64,000 nucleotides of DNA from Streptomyces sp. NRRL F-525 (GTDB lineage: Bacteria; Actinomycetota; Actinomycetes; Streptomycetales; Streptomycetaceae): NCBI RefSeq assembly GCF_000716605.1, contig NZ_JNXE01000003.1:248001-312000 (forward strand), given 5' to 3'. Positions 27,658-39,147 of this stretch are shown here, one piece after another (the first letter of the stretch is position 1; the number at the start of each line of letters is the position of its first letter). Under the pieces are notes generated by a model. It was not told the DNA's origin, did no database searches, and was given only the letters and a program-made list of their open reading frames with translations. Made by a program: the position numbers and the translations under genes.

Positions 27658-29215
27658 CCTGTTGCGCGTCGTGCGCGAGGAGCGCGATGTGCACCGACGC
27701 GGCCTGCTCGAAGTCGTCGAGGTCCACCCCGAGCCGCCCCTCTATCGCCTCCAGCCGGCGGTACAGCGCGGGCCGCGAGACATGGTGGAGCTGCGCGGTG
27801 CGCGACTTGTTGCGGCCGGTGGCCAGGTAGGTGCGCAGGACGGCGAGCAGGTCCTCGTCGGCCGCGCACAGCAGCCCGTCCAACTCCCGCTCTGCGAACG
27901 ACTGCACCTGCGGGTCGTCCCTCAACAGCCGGATCAGGCCGCGCAGATGAACGTCCTTGAGGCGTACGACGGCGGGGAGTTCGAGGGCGTCGCTGGAGTC
28001 GGCCACGGCGTCGGCGACGTGCTGTGCCTCGCGCAGCCCTGCGGGCACGTCGTCCCAGACGGTGCGCTGCCCGGCGGCGGCCACCACCGCCTTCAACGCC
28101 CCCGACTCGGTGCGCAGCCGGCTCGCGAAGTGCGCGGCGAGGGCATCCGCGTCCTGGTCGCGGGGCAGGCTGAGCAGCACGGCGGTGACACCCTCGGCCA
28201 GTTCGGCGACGAGTCCGGGGAGCCCCAACAGCCGTAGCACCCGGTCGAGTTGGGCCGTGTCGCCGTCCCGCACGACCATCGGGACGAAGGTGCGCCGGTT
28301 GACGGGGAGCCCGGCCGCGCGGGCGCGGGGCAGGAGCTGTCGTGCCGGTACGACACCGCTCGCGAGGTCGGTCAGCAGGCTCTGGGCGGACTGTTCCTCC
28401 CAGGTGTGGGCGGAGCCGCCGAGCATGCGGTGCAGGACGAGGGCCTCGGCGGCGCGGTCGGCGAGGAGGCGGCCGGTGGCGGTGTCGCCGCGGTAGCCGC
28501 AGAGCATGATCTGGCCCCACCGCTCCCCTCGTCCGCCCAGTTCGGCGCGGATCCAGCCGTCGCCCTCGCTGCCGCCGGCCTGCCGGGAGATCCGCTCCCA
28601 GTCGCGCAGCACGTCGTCCACCGCCGACCGCTCCCCCGCCGTGGCGAGGACGCGGTGCGCGAGGTTGGTGACGACGACAGGGCAGGCGCTGTGCGCGGCG
28701 ACCTCGTCGAGCAGGCTCTGCAGCGGGGCGCCGCCGGTGATGAGTCCGGTGAGCGCGGTCCGTACGGCCTCGGAGAGGCTGACGGCGGCGAACTTCCGCC
28801 GTACCAGCCGGGATTGGACCTCTTCCGTCAACTCCGCGAAGGGGAAGGGCCGGTGGAGCACGACCATGGGCAGCCCGCACCGCTCGGCCGCGCGGCGCAT
28901 CACGTCCGGCGGCGCGGGAAACGCCCGACCGAGCCCCAACACCACGGCGGACGCCTCCGCGCGGTGCAGGGACTGGATGTACTCGGCCTGCGCGCCCTCG
29001 TCCCCGGCGAGGAGCACGCCGGTGGTGAGGACCATCTCGCCGCCGGTGAGCATCACGCCGACGTCGGCGGCCTCGGCGACGTGCACCCACCGCACGGGCC
29101 GGTCGAGTTGGCTCGCACCGGCCACCACCTCGGGTTCCCCGGCGAGGACCCGTTCCAGGCCGAGGACCTGACGCACCGACAGCGCGGGCTCCAGGGGATC
29201 CAGGATGGTGGCCAT
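27653..29215 (-). CDS. PucR-family transcriptional regulator
   Basis: 520 aa. The N-terminal PucR sensor domain begins SVRQVLGLERVLAGEPEVVAG and includes WVHVAEAADVGVMLTGGEMVL. The C-terminal HTH_30 region reads LLAVLRTYLATGRNKSRTAQ then HHVSRPALYRRLEAIEGRLG. PucR regulators control purine and nitrogen-compound catabolism in many bacteria. It lies 27 bp after the aminotransferase gene on the same strand, amid the pyrimidine catabolic genes, and probably senses a pathway intermediate and controls both flanking groups. Confidence 0.93.
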   Translation of the reverse strand: MATILDPLEPALSVRQVLGLERVLAGEPEVVAGASQLDRPVRWVHVAEAADVGVMLTGGEMVLTTGVLLAGDEGAQAEYIQSLHRAEASAVVLGLGRAFPAPPDVMRRAAERCGLPMVVLHRPFPFAELTEEVQSRLVRRKFAAVSLSEAVRTALTGLITGGAPLQSLLDEVAAHSACPVVVTNLAHRVLATAGERSAVDDVLRDWERISRQAGGSEGDGWIRAELGGRGERWGQIMLCGYRGDTATGRLLADRAAEALVLHRMLGGSAHTWEEQSAQSLLTDLASGVVPARQLLPRARAAGLPVNRRTFVPMVVRDGDTAQLDRVLRLLGLPGLVAELAEGVTAVLLSLPRDQDADALAAHFASRLRTESGALKAVVAAAGQRTVWDDVPAGLREAQHVADAVADSSDALELPAVVRLKDVHLRGLIRLLRDDPQVQSFAERELDGLLCAADEDLLAVLRTYLATGRNKSRTAQLHHVSRPALYRRLEAIEGRLGVDLDDFEQAASVHIALLAHDAQQG

Positions 29216-29242
29216 AGCGATGTTCCCTTTTTGTTCGTACTG

Positions 29243-30535
29243 CTACTGCTGCTGCGTGCTCCTCAGAGCCCGTTCGAGGATCGCGGCGCCCTCCTCGGCC
29301 TCCGCGACGGTCAGGGACAGGGGCGGGGCGATGCGCAGGGCGCTGGTGTTGTGTCCGCCGCCCTTGCCGATCAACAGGCCGCCCTCACGGGCCGCTTCGA
29401 GGACGGCGGACGCCGCGTCCGGGTCGGCCTCGTCGGTGCCGGGCTTGACCAGCTCGATGCCGATCATCAGCCCGCGCCCGCGTACTTCCCGTACGCCGGG
29501 ATGCTGGGCGACGACGGCCCGCAACCGCTCGATGAGGAGGCCGCCGACGCGCCGGGCGTTGCCCTGGAGGTCGTGCTCCAGCAGATAGGTGAGGTTGGCG
29601 AGGCCGGCCGCCATGGTGATCTGGGTGCCGCCGAAGGTCGAAATGCTGTTGGAGTCAAGGCAGTTCATGATGTCGGCGCGGGCGACGACACCGCCGATGG
29701 ACATACCGTTGCCGATGCCCTTGGCGAAGGTGAGGATGTCCGGCGGACCGTTCTCCGCGTGCGCCTGCCAGCCCCAGAAGTGGTCGCCGGTGCGCCCCCA
29801 GCCGGTCTGCACCTCGTCGGCGATCCACAACACCCCGCGCTCGGCAAGGACTTCACGGAACGCGGCGTACAGACCGTCGGGCGGGGAGGTGAACCCGCCG
29901 ACGCCCTGGACGGGTTCGGCGATGAGAGCGGCGGGCGGGCGGACATGACCGAGCAGGTCCTTGAGGTCGTCCACGCAGGCCGCGATGAACTCGGCGTCGT
30001 TCAGGTCGGCGTAGGGACCGCGCGTCCGCACGCCCCCGTGGACGTACAGCGTCTGGAGCGGGGACAGCGAGGTCGGGGACCAGCCGCGGTTGCCGGTGAT
30101 GCCGACCGAGCTGAAGGAACGGCCGTGGTAGCTGTTGCGCATGGCCAGGATCTGGTTGCTCCTGCGGTACGACGTCGCCAGCATCAGGGCGGTGTCGTTG
30201 GCCTCGGTGCCCGAGGTGGTGAAGAAGACCCGGGCGTCCGGGATGCCGGACAACTGGGCGACGCGCTCGGCGAGTTCGACCATCGGCCGGTTGAGGTAGA
30301 GCGTGGACGAGTGGATGATCCGCCCGGCCTGCTCGCTCACCGCCTTGGTGACCTCGGGGAGCGCGTGCGCGGTCATGGTGGTGAGGATGCCGCCGAAGAA
30401 GTCGAGGTACTTGTTGCCCTCGGCGTCCCAGACGTGCCGGCCCTCTCCGTGCGTGATCTCCAACGGGTCCTGGTAGTACAGGGCGAGCCAGTCGGGGAGT
30501 ACGTCCCGGTGGCGTCCCAGCAGGTCCTTGGTCAC
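29243..30535 (-). CDS. Class III aminotransferase (beta-alanine/omega-amino acid type)
   Basis: 430 aa from a GTG at 30535 that overlaps the stop of the upstream hydrolase gene (GTGA). Fold-type I PLP motifs: SGTEANDTALMLA, WIADEVQTGWGRTG and the PLP lysine K272 in LTFAKGIGNGM. It resembles AGXT2-like and 4-aminobutyrate/beta-alanine aminotransferases. In this locus it would pass the amino group of beta-alanine (or beta-aminoisobutyrate) to a keto acid, giving malonate semialdehyde. That completes the reductive pyrimidine route as far as encoded here. Confidence 0.9.
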   Translation of the reverse strand: MTKDLLGRHRDVLPDWLALYYQDPLEITHGEGRHVWDAEGNKYLDFFGGILTTMTAHALPEVTKAVSEQAGRIIHSSTLYLNRPMVELAERVAQLSGIPDARVFFTTSGTEANDTALMLATSYRRSNQILAMRNSYHGRSFSSVGITGNRGWSPTSLSPLQTLYVHGGVRTRGPYADLNDAEFIAACVDDLKDLLGHVRPPAALIAEPVQGVGGFTSPPDGLYAAFREVLAERGVLWIADEVQTGWGRTGDHFWGWQAHAENGPPDILTFAKGIGNGMSIGGVVARADIMNCLDSNSISTFGGTQITMAAGLANLTYLLEHDLQGNARRVGGLLIERLRAVVAQHPGVREVRGRGLMIGIELVKPGTDEADPDAASAVLEAAREGGLLIGKGGGHNTSALRIAPPLSLTVAEAEEGAAILERALRSTQQQ

Positions 30536-31374
30536 GGCTGCACCAACCCTTCGTAGGCGTCGGGACGCCGGTCGCGGTAGAACGCCCACTGTTGGCGAAC
30601 TTCCTCGATCAACCCGAAGTCCAGGTCGCGCACGACGAGTTCCTCGTCCTTGTCGCTGGCAGCCTCGCCGACGAACTGGCCCCGCGGGTTGACGAAGTAC
30701 GACGTCCCGTAAAAGTCGTTGTCCCCGTACTCCTCCTGTCCCACACGGTTGATCGCGGCGATGAAGTATTCGTTGGCGACGGCGGCGGCCGGCTGCTCCA
30801 GCTGCCAGAGGTAGGCGGAGAGGCCGCGCGAGGTGGCGGACGGGTTGTAGACCAACTGGGCTCCGTTGAGTCCCAGTTGACGCCAACCCTCGGGGAAGTG
30901 GCGGTCGTAGCAGATGTAGACGCCGACCTTGCCGACGGCCGTGTCGAAGACGGGCCAGCCCGCGTTGCCCGGCCTGAAGTAGTACTTCTCCCAGAAGCCC
31001 TTGACCTGCGGGATGTGGTGCTTGCGGTACTTGCCGAGGAAGGTGCCGTCGGCGTCGATCACGGCCGCGGTGTTGTAGTAGAAGCCGTCCTGCTCGATCT
31101 CGAAGACGGGAACGACGATCACCATGCCGGTCTCGCGCGCGAGCTGTTGCATACGACGCACGGTCGGCCCGTCGGGCACCGGCTCGGCCCAGCTGTAGTG
31201 CTCGGGTTCCTGGACCTGACAGAAATAGGGGGCGTTGAACACCTCCTGGAACCCGATGATCTGCGCGCCCTGGCGGGCCGCCTCGCGGGCGTGTTCCTCG
31301 TGTTTCGCCACCATGGACTCGGTGTCGCCGGTCCAGGTGGCCTGGACCAGAGCGGCGCGTACGACGTTGGCCAT
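30532..31374 (-). CDS. Beta-ureidopropionase-type carbon-nitrogen hydrolase, paralogue 2
   Basis: 280 aa, the same length as paralogue 1 and colinear with it without gaps; the two share most residues by eye. The triad E44 (FQEVFNAPYFC), K118 (GKYRKHHIP) and C155 (YICYDRHFPE) is intact, so both should be active. Differences cluster around residues 40-60 and 85-100, near the substrate pocket in this family. It is translationally coupled to the aminotransferase gene, so its product, a beta-amino acid, may feed that enzyme directly. Confidence 0.9.
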   Translation of the reverse strand: MANVVRAALVQATWTGDTESMVAKHEEHAREAARQGAQIIGFQEVFNAPYFCQVQEPEHYSWAEPVPDGPTVRRMQQLARETGMVIVVPVFEIEQDGFYYNTAAVIDADGTFLGKYRKHHIPQVKGFWEKYYFRPGNAGWPVFDTAVGKVGVYICYDRHFPEGWRQLGLNGAQLVYNPSATSRGLSAYLWQLEQPAAAVANEYFIAAINRVGQEEYGDNDFYGTSYFVNPRGQFVGEAASDKDEELVVRDLDFGLIEEVRQQWAFYRDRRPDAYEGLVQP

Positions 31375-31496
31375 GAGCTGCTCCTTCGACGGGACGCCAG
31401 AGCCTCTACGCCCGTAGACAAGGCCGTAGAGGGATGAACGTAAGCCTCCGGAGGAGCCTTGCCAAGACCATCGCCGTTAACCCGCGGAGTCGATCC

Positions 31497-31506
31497 TGTT
31501 TCACCC
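31497..31506. promoter_or_regulatory. Third TGTTTCACC motif upstream of hydrolase paralogue 2
   Basis: TGTTTCACCC lies 122 bp upstream of the hydrolase start at 31374. It matches the two copies at 27618 and 27649 upstream of paralogue 1. Candidate common operator. Confidence 0.4.
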
Positions 31507-31563
31507 TCCGGTGGACGCCCCGCTGGGCCGCCTAGGCGGATCGATTGGACCCCGTGCAGTACA

Positions 31564-31618
31564 GCGCCCCGTAGGGGCGCGGGGAACTGCGCGCCCAGCC
31601 CCCACGCACCCGCAGCCG
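31564..31618 (+). repeat. Dispersed 3'-end repeat, copy B
   Basis: A 7-bp hairpin (GCGCCCC-GTA-GGGGCGC, 31564-31580) is followed by GGGGAACTGCGCGCCCAGCC. It lies 37 bp beyond the stop of the minus-strand gene at 31656, in opposite orientation relative to that gene, unlike the other four copies. Confidence 0.7.
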
Positions 31619-31655
31619 AAAAACCACGTACCCAACCGCTAACCCAGCGGAGCGC

Positions 31656-33269
31656 TCACGCGCTGAAGCCCGCCACCCGCAAGGCATGCACCAGATCCCA
31701 GTGACACTCGTCCGAGACCCCCTTCGCGGCCTCCACCAGGAGCGGTACGAGCTGCTGCGGGTCGGCAGCGACACTGCGGGCGGCTTCTTCGGGGGTGCGG
31801 ACCCTGACGTACGCGTCAAGAAGCGCACGGATCTCCCGGCGGCGCCCCTCCGCGGCCAGCGCGAGCACGGCCTCGCCGATCTCGCCCGCGGGACGGGCCA
31901 CACCCTGCCGCAGGATCTGCTCGCCGTCCGCCGTACGCCCCGCCGCGACCAACGCGTCCGCCGCGCCGACCAGCCGGTCGGCGGGCAGCGAGGCGGCCTC
32001 CCACAGCAGCGTCGCCCAGTCCGCGCCGAGCCCGGCGCGCTGCAGCTCGGCGGCGAGCAGCGGGAAGCGCGCGGCGGGCCAGTACGCGGCCTCCACGAGC
32101 AGCGCGTGCGCCTCGCCGCTCCGGCCCTCGCGCCGCAGCCCCACGAGCCGCCGCACGGCCTCCACGGTGCTCTGCCGCGCCTCCGCGTCCAACGGCTCCC
32201 GCGTCGGCTGCGCCCGCTCGACCGGCCGCGCGGCCCCGGCGAAACGGGCTCCGCGCGGGGTCCGGCGCGCGGCGGGCGCGGGAGCGGGAAGTTCCGGTAC
32301 GACGGCTGCGGGGCCCGGGGCCGCGGTGGTGGCGGCGTCGTCCTCGGCCAGGCCGGCGAAGCGGGCGCTGCCCCGGCGGCGCTTGCGCTGCTTGGGACTG
32401 GGGGCGGCCGTCTCGACCTCGGCGTCGGCCTGGTCGGGGGTCTCGGTCGCGGGGGCGGCGGCGTCGGGGCCCGCGAGGCCGTCCCACGTGGGGTCCGGAT
32501 CGCCGTAGCCGGGGTTCGCCCGCTCGAACTCCTCGTAGCCGCGCCGGGCGTCCGGGGTCCGCCCGTCGGCACCCAGGGAGCCGCCGTATCCGCCCTGCGG
32601 ACCAGTGACCGGCACCTGCTCGGCATCGCGCTGGCGGGGCAGCCTGTGCGGGGCCTGGTCGCGGTCGTACGCGGCGCTGTTCTGGTCCTGAAAGGTGTCG
32701 TCGACGCGGAACACGTTGCCGTGCCGGTCGCGGTGGATGGCCTGACTGCCCTGCAGATGGGCGTAGTTGTCCAACTGCTCGATGCGGGCGCGGAGTTCGG
32801 CGCAGCGGGCGGTCGCGCGATCGTGGTCGTCACGGGCCCAGGCGAGATCGAGGCGAAGGGCGTCGGCCGCTTCCTGAGTGGTGGCTGTGTTGAGCAACCG
32901 CCCCAACTTCGCCTGCGTCTCGGCCGCGTACTTCTGCTCACGGAGCATCACGTCGAGCCGGTCGCCGAGCGCGTCCCGGCTGCCGGGCCGGGCGTCGAAC
33001 GCGGCGAGCGCGGCGGCGTGCAGGGCTCGAGCGCGCTCGCTCTCCTGGCTCGCGACACCGTGGCCGTACTCCGCCGCGAGGTCCTGGAGAAGCGCCTCCA
33101 CGACGTCCCAGGGCGGTACTTCACGCCCGCCGAGACAGGCCTGCATGCCATCGGGATCGCGCTGCCAGAACACCCCGCACCAGCCGCCGCCCTGATCCAG
33201 GCGCGCCAGCAGTCCGTCGAGATAGTTCGCGAACTCCCGCACCTGTCCGGGGAGTTGATCCACAGCCAT
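31656..33269 (-). CDS. Large hypothetical protein with degenerate N-terminal HTH
   Basis: 537 aa, of no family I can name with confidence; similar Streptomyces proteins have been loosely labelled UL36-like tegument proteins. GGGAG lies 7 nt before the ATG. Residues about 1-70 resemble an XRE-like region of Streptomyces regulators: CLGGREVPPWDVVEALLQDL matches the last helix and wing of that fold, but the recognition part is altered. A coiled-coil-prone stretch (about 75-170) leads to a low-complexity Pro/Ala/Asp linker (about 195-340). The C-terminal 190 aa are helical and Ala/Leu-rich, with repeating units, possibly HEAT-like. Confidence 0.7.
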   Translation of the reverse strand: MAVDQLPGQVREFANYLDGLLARLDQGGGWCGVFWQRDPDGMQACLGGREVPPWDVVEALLQDLAAEYGHGVASQESERARALHAAALAAFDARPGSRDALGDRLDVMLREQKYAAETQAKLGRLLNTATTQEAADALRLDLAWARDDHDRATARCAELRARIEQLDNYAHLQGSQAIHRDRHGNVFRVDDTFQDQNSAAYDRDQAPHRLPRQRDAEQVPVTGPQGGYGGSLGADGRTPDARRGYEEFERANPGYGDPDPTWDGLAGPDAAAPATETPDQADAEVETAAPSPKQRKRRRGSARFAGLAEDDAATTAAPGPAAVVPELPAPAPAARRTPRGARFAGAARPVERAQPTREPLDAEARQSTVEAVRRLVGLRREGRSGEAHALLVEAAYWPAARFPLLAAELQRAGLGADWATLLWEAASLPADRLVGAADALVAAGRTADGEQILRQGVARPAGEIGEAVLALAAEGRRREIRALLDAYVRVRTPEEAARSVAADPQQLVPLLVEAAKGVSDECHWDLVHALRVAGFSA

Positions 33270-33484
33270 GCCCCAACTCCCGCCAGACCGGAATGCTCCG
33301 ATCCGTAGAAAACACCATTTGTGTTACGACGCGGCTACGGAAGCTTTTCGAGCCGGGCGCAGAGGTCTCGGAGCCTACGCCTCCCTACTGTGCGCCCGCC
33401 TGGTTGATGGGTGATCTGGCAACTCCCGGACGGGAAAGGGGAGGACGAGCGAACCCCGGAGAGAGCACGGTCACACTCTCCGCC

Positions 33485-33736
33485 TCAGGCCGCCAACGGC
33501 GCGCACCTGACCACGAGTTCGTCCATGGACAGCCCGAGCGCCTCGGCGAGGGCGGACACGGTGAAGAAGGCCGGCGTCGGCGCCCGGCCCGTCTCAATCT
33601 TGCGGAGGGTCTCCGCGGAGATGCCCGCGTGCGCCGCCACGTCCGTCATGCTGCGGCGGCCGCGGGCCTCGCGGAGCAGCCGACCGAGCCGTTCGCCGCG
33701 TTCGCGCTCTTCGGGGGTGAGAGGGGTGCGTACCAT
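33485..33736 (-). CDS. Small XRE-family HTH regulator
   Basis: 83 aa, a single Cro/CI-type HTH (about 15-72): GRLLREARGRRSMTDVAAHA, then GISAETLRKIETGRAPTP and LAEALGLSMDELV. It starts 32 bp from the divergent methionine aminopeptidase gene. A TAGAAT at 33748-33743 on the minus strand puts the likely transcription start at or next to the ATG, so the mRNA is probably leaderless. It probably binds the ATACCGGTAT palindrome between the two genes and controls both. Confidence 0.85.
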   Translation of the reverse strand: MVRTPLTPEERERGERLGRLLREARGRRSMTDVAAHAGISAETLRKIETGRAPTPAFFTVSALAEALGLSMDELVVRCAPLAA

Positions 33737-33742
33737 GCCGTC

Positions 33743-33761
33743 ATTCTAATACCGGTATAGT
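33743..33761. promoter_or_regulatory. Shared divergent leaderless promoters with ATACCGGTAT palindrome
   Basis: The 32-bp gap is unusually AT-rich. Plus-strand -10 is TATAGT (33756-33761), 7 nt before the map ATG at 33769; minus-strand -10 is TAGAAT (33748-33743), 6 nt before the XRE ATG. Between and overlapping them lies the 10-bp perfect palindrome ATACCGGTAT (33749-33758), a natural operator for the XRE protein. No Shine-Dalgarno precedes either start. Confidence 0.65.
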
Positions 33762-33768
33762 AATTGGC

Positions 33769-34539
33769 ATGGTGGAACTGAAGACGGACACGTCTATCGA
33801 TGCGATGTACGAGGCGGGCCAGGTCGTGGCCCGCGCCCTCACGGCCGTGCGGGAGGCCGCCGACGTGGGCGTATCCCTGCTGGAACTGGACGAGGTGGCG
33901 CACGACGTGCTGCGCGAGGCCGGCGCGAGTTCGCCCTTCCTCGGCTACCGCCCCGCCTTCGCGCCCACCGCGTTCCCCGCGGTCATCTGCGCCTCCGTGA
34001 ACGACGCGATCGTGCACGGCATCCCGGACGGCTACCGCCTGCGCGACGCCGACCTGGTCTCGATCGACTTCGGCGCCAAGCTGGGCGGCTGGGCCGGCGA
34101 CTCGGCGATCAGCTTCATCGTCGGCGAGCCGCGCCCCGCCGACGTCCGCCTGATCGACACCGCCGAGCGCGCCCTCGCGGCGGGCATCGAGGCGGCCGTA
34201 GTCGGCAACCGCATCGGCGACATCGCCCACGCGATCGGCACGGTCTGCCGTACGGCGGGCTACGGCATCATGGAGGACTTCGGCGGCCACGGCATCGGCC
34301 GCCAGATGCACGAGGACCCGGGCATCCCGAACGAGGGCCGCCCCGGCCGCGGCCTCCCCCTCCGCCACGGCATGGTCATCGCGATCGAGCCCATGCTGAT
34401 CGCGAGCGGCCGCGACGACTACCACGCGGCCAAGGACGGCTGGACCCTCAAAACGAACGACGGCTCAAGAGCGGCCCACGTGGAACACACGGTGGCGATC
34501 ACGGAGGCGGGTCCCAGGGTGCTGACCGAGCGCCGCTGA
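33769..34539 (+). CDS. map: Type I methionine aminopeptidase
   Basis: 256 aa. The pita-bread metal ligands are visible: IDFGAKLGGWAGDSA (two Asp), GGHGIGRQMHEDP (His), IEPM (Glu) and VEHTV (Glu). It has no N-terminal zinc-finger extension. The enzyme removes the initiator Met after deformylation. It is divergent from, and probably repressed by, the small XRE gene, which is not the usual ribosomal-operon setting of the housekeeping map. This is probably a second, regulated paralogue. Confidence 0.93.
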   Translation: MVELKTDTSIDAMYEAGQVVARALTAVREAADVGVSLLELDEVAHDVLREAGASSPFLGYRPAFAPTAFPAVICASVNDAIVHGIPDGYRLRDADLVSIDFGAKLGGWAGDSAISFIVGEPRPADVRLIDTAERALAAGIEAAVVGNRIGDIAHAIGTVCRTAGYGIMEDFGGHGIGRQMHEDPGIPNEGRPGRGLPLRHGMVIAIEPMLIASGRDDYHAAKDGWTLKTNDGSRAAHVEHTVAITEAGPRVLTERR

Positions 34540-34546
34540 GCTCTTT

Positions 34547-34580
34547 CAGGGGCGCGGGGAACTGCGCGACCAGCCGCAAC
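34547..34580 (+). repeat. Dispersed 3'-end repeat, copy C
   Basis: Core GGGGCGCGGGGAACTGCGCG begins 10 bp after the map stop, in the same orientation as the gene. The upstream half of the hairpin is reduced to a remnant. It lies between map and the co-directional Clp ATPase gene. Confidence 0.65.
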
Positions 34581-34659
34581 GGGCGCGCACTCGACAGTCG
34601 ACCGAAACCATCCCAAACCTGCACATGCCCCACGCAGTGCCCCGTGCCATGGTGGATTG

Positions 34660-37185
<2,526 letters not shown>

Positions 37186-37186
37186 G

Positions 37187-37240
37187 GCGCCCTTTAAGGG
37201 GCGCGGGGAACTGCGCGACCAGCCCCCACGCCCCCGCAGA
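37187..37240 (+). repeat. Dispersed 3'-end repeat, copy D
   Basis: A GCGCCC-TTTAAG-GGGCGC hairpin followed by GGGGAACTGCGCGACCAGCC begins directly after the Clp ATPase stop (37185) and ends 8 bp before the stop of the convergent ggt gene. It could serve as a bidirectional terminator. Confidence 0.75.
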
Positions 37241-37247
37241 CCGCGTA

Positions 37248-39047
37248 CTACGGAGCAGGATCCACCACCTGCGCGGACCCACCACCCCGCCGCACCTTCT
37301 CCGCGGCCGCCAACCACTTCCCACCAGGCAGCCGCTGCACACCGGTCGCCGCACCAATCTCCGGGTTCAAAGTAAAGGCGTGCCCGATAGCTTGCAGCTG
37401 AGTCTTCAAGTCACTGTTGTAGAGCGCGGGTTCAAGCTCAGTCGTGGCCGCGTTCCGCTGACTGGCACGAGGCGCCGCGATCGCGTCCACCAGCGGCAGC
37501 CCCCGGTCGAGAAACTCCGTGAGGGTCTGCAACACGGTCGTGATGATCGTCGCGCCACCGGGCGAACCCAGCGCCACCACAGGCTTGTTGTGCTTGTCGA
37601 GAACGATCGTCGGGGAGATCGACGACCGCGGCCGCTTGCCCGGACCCGGCAGGTTCGGGTCATGGACGGCCGGGTTGGCCGGGGTGAAGGAGAAGTCGGT
37701 CAGCTCGTTGTTGAGCAGGAAACCCCGGCCCGGCACGGTCATCGCGCTGCCGCCGGTCTGCTCGATGGTGAGCGTGTAGGACACGACGTTGCCCCACTTG
37801 TCGGCGACCGTGAGGTGCGTGGTGTTCTCGCCCTCGTACGTCGTCGGCGCGGCCGTCCCCTTGGCGGTGCAGGGCGTCGGGTCGCGCGGATCGGCCGGCG
37901 CCAGCGGGCTGGTGAGCACCGCGTCGTCCTTGATGAGGCACGCGCGCGAGTCGGCGAACTTCTGCGAGAGGAGTTCCTTCGTCGGTACGTCCTCGAAGGC
38001 GGGGTCGCCGACCCAGCGCCCCCGGTCCGCGAACGCGATCCGGCTGGCCTCGATGTAGTGGTGCAGGTACTGGACCTCGCTTGCCTTCGAAAGGTCCGTC
38101 TTCTCAAGGATGTTGAGGGCCTCGCCGACGGTCGTGCCGCCGGAGGAGGAGGGCGCGATGGAGTAGACACCGAGTCCGCGGTACGAGGTCTTCGTGGGCG
38201 CCTGGAGCTTGGCGCGGTACACGGCGAGGTCCTTGGCGGTCAGCTTGCCCGGGCGGGCGTTGTAGCCCGAACTCGGGTCCACCTTCGGCTGGTTGACCGT
38301 GGCGAGGATGTCCTTGCCGAGGTCGCCGTGGTAGATCGCACCCATCCCCTTCTTGCCCAACTCCTTGTAGGTCTTGGCGAGTTCGGGGTTCTTGAAGGTG
38401 GAGCCGACGACCGGCAACGCGCCACCCGGCAGGAACAGCTTGGCCGTGTCGGGGAAGTAGCGGAAGCGGGTCTCGTTGGACGCCGTCTGGCTGCGGAAGG
38501 TGTCGTCGACCGTGAAGCCGTCGCTCGCGATCCGCTCGGCGGGTTTCAGGACGGTGCCGAGCTTCTCGCTGCCCCACTGGTCGAGCGCCGTCTGCCAGGT
38601 GGCGGGCGAGCCCGGGGTGCCGACGCTGAGGCCGCTGGTGACGGCGTCGGCGAAGGAGAGGGCCTTGCCGTTCTCCACGAACAGGTTGGAGTCGGCGCTC
38701 AGCGGCGCGGTCTCGCGGCCGTCGATGGTGTGCACCGTACGGGACTTGGCGTCGTAGTAGACGAAGTAGCCGCCTCCGCCGATGCCGGAGGAGTAGGGCT
38801 CGGTGACGCCGAGCGCGGCGGCTGTGGCGACGGCCGCGTCGACCGCGTTGCCGCCCTTCTTCAGGACCTCGATGCCGGCGGCGGTGGCGTCCGCGTCGAC
38901 GCTCGCGACCGCGCCGCCGTAGCCGACCGCGACCGGAACCTTCGTCGGTGTGCTGCTCGTTGCGGCCGGTGGGGCCGCCGCCCCGACCGACACCATGGCG
39001 GCCGACACCGCCAGGACCGACAGTTTCCGTGCGACAGGGCGACGCAT
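37248..39047 (-). CDS. ggt: Secreted gamma-glutamyltranspeptidase
   Basis: 599 aa. A Sec-type signal (MRRPVARKLSVLAVSAAMVS, cleavage near residues 24-32) indicates export. The large-subunit start is AVASVDADATAAGIEVLKKG; the autocleavage site is NTTHLTVADKWGNVVSYT with T409 as the nucleophile after maturation, and GSPGGATI forms the oxyanion pocket. The enzyme hydrolyses or transfers the gamma-glutamyl group of glutathione and similar compounds. In contrast to the homologue at 13607-15406, all canonical residues are present. Confidence 0.94.
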   Translation of the reverse strand: MRRPVARKLSVLAVSAAMVSVGAAAPPAATSSTPTKVPVAVGYGGAVASVDADATAAGIEVLKKGGNAVDAAVATAAALGVTEPYSSGIGGGGYFVYYDAKSRTVHTIDGRETAPLSADSNLFVENGKALSFADAVTSGLSVGTPGSPATWQTALDQWGSEKLGTVLKPAERIASDGFTVDDTFRSQTASNETRFRYFPDTAKLFLPGGALPVVGSTFKNPELAKTYKELGKKGMGAIYHGDLGKDILATVNQPKVDPSSGYNARPGKLTAKDLAVYRAKLQAPTKTSYRGLGVYSIAPSSSGGTTVGEALNILEKTDLSKASEVQYLHHYIEASRIAFADRGRWVGDPAFEDVPTKELLSQKFADSRACLIKDDAVLTSPLAPADPRDPTPCTAKGTAAPTTYEGENTTHLTVADKWGNVVSYTLTIEQTGGSAMTVPGRGFLLNNELTDFSFTPANPAVHDPNLPGPGKRPRSSISPTIVLDKHNKPVVALGSPGGATIITTVLQTLTEFLDRGLPLVDAIAAPRASQRNAATTELEPALYNSDLKTQLQAIGHAFTLNPEIGAATGVQRLPGGKWLAAAEKVRRGGGSAQVVDPAP

Positions 39048-39147
39048 CCGTACCTCCAGTCAGGACCGTCCGCGCAGCGTAGCCACATTGCCATGACCCC
39101 AACAGACCACCTCGCGCCACTGTCACACGAGTGCCACACGTCGAACA

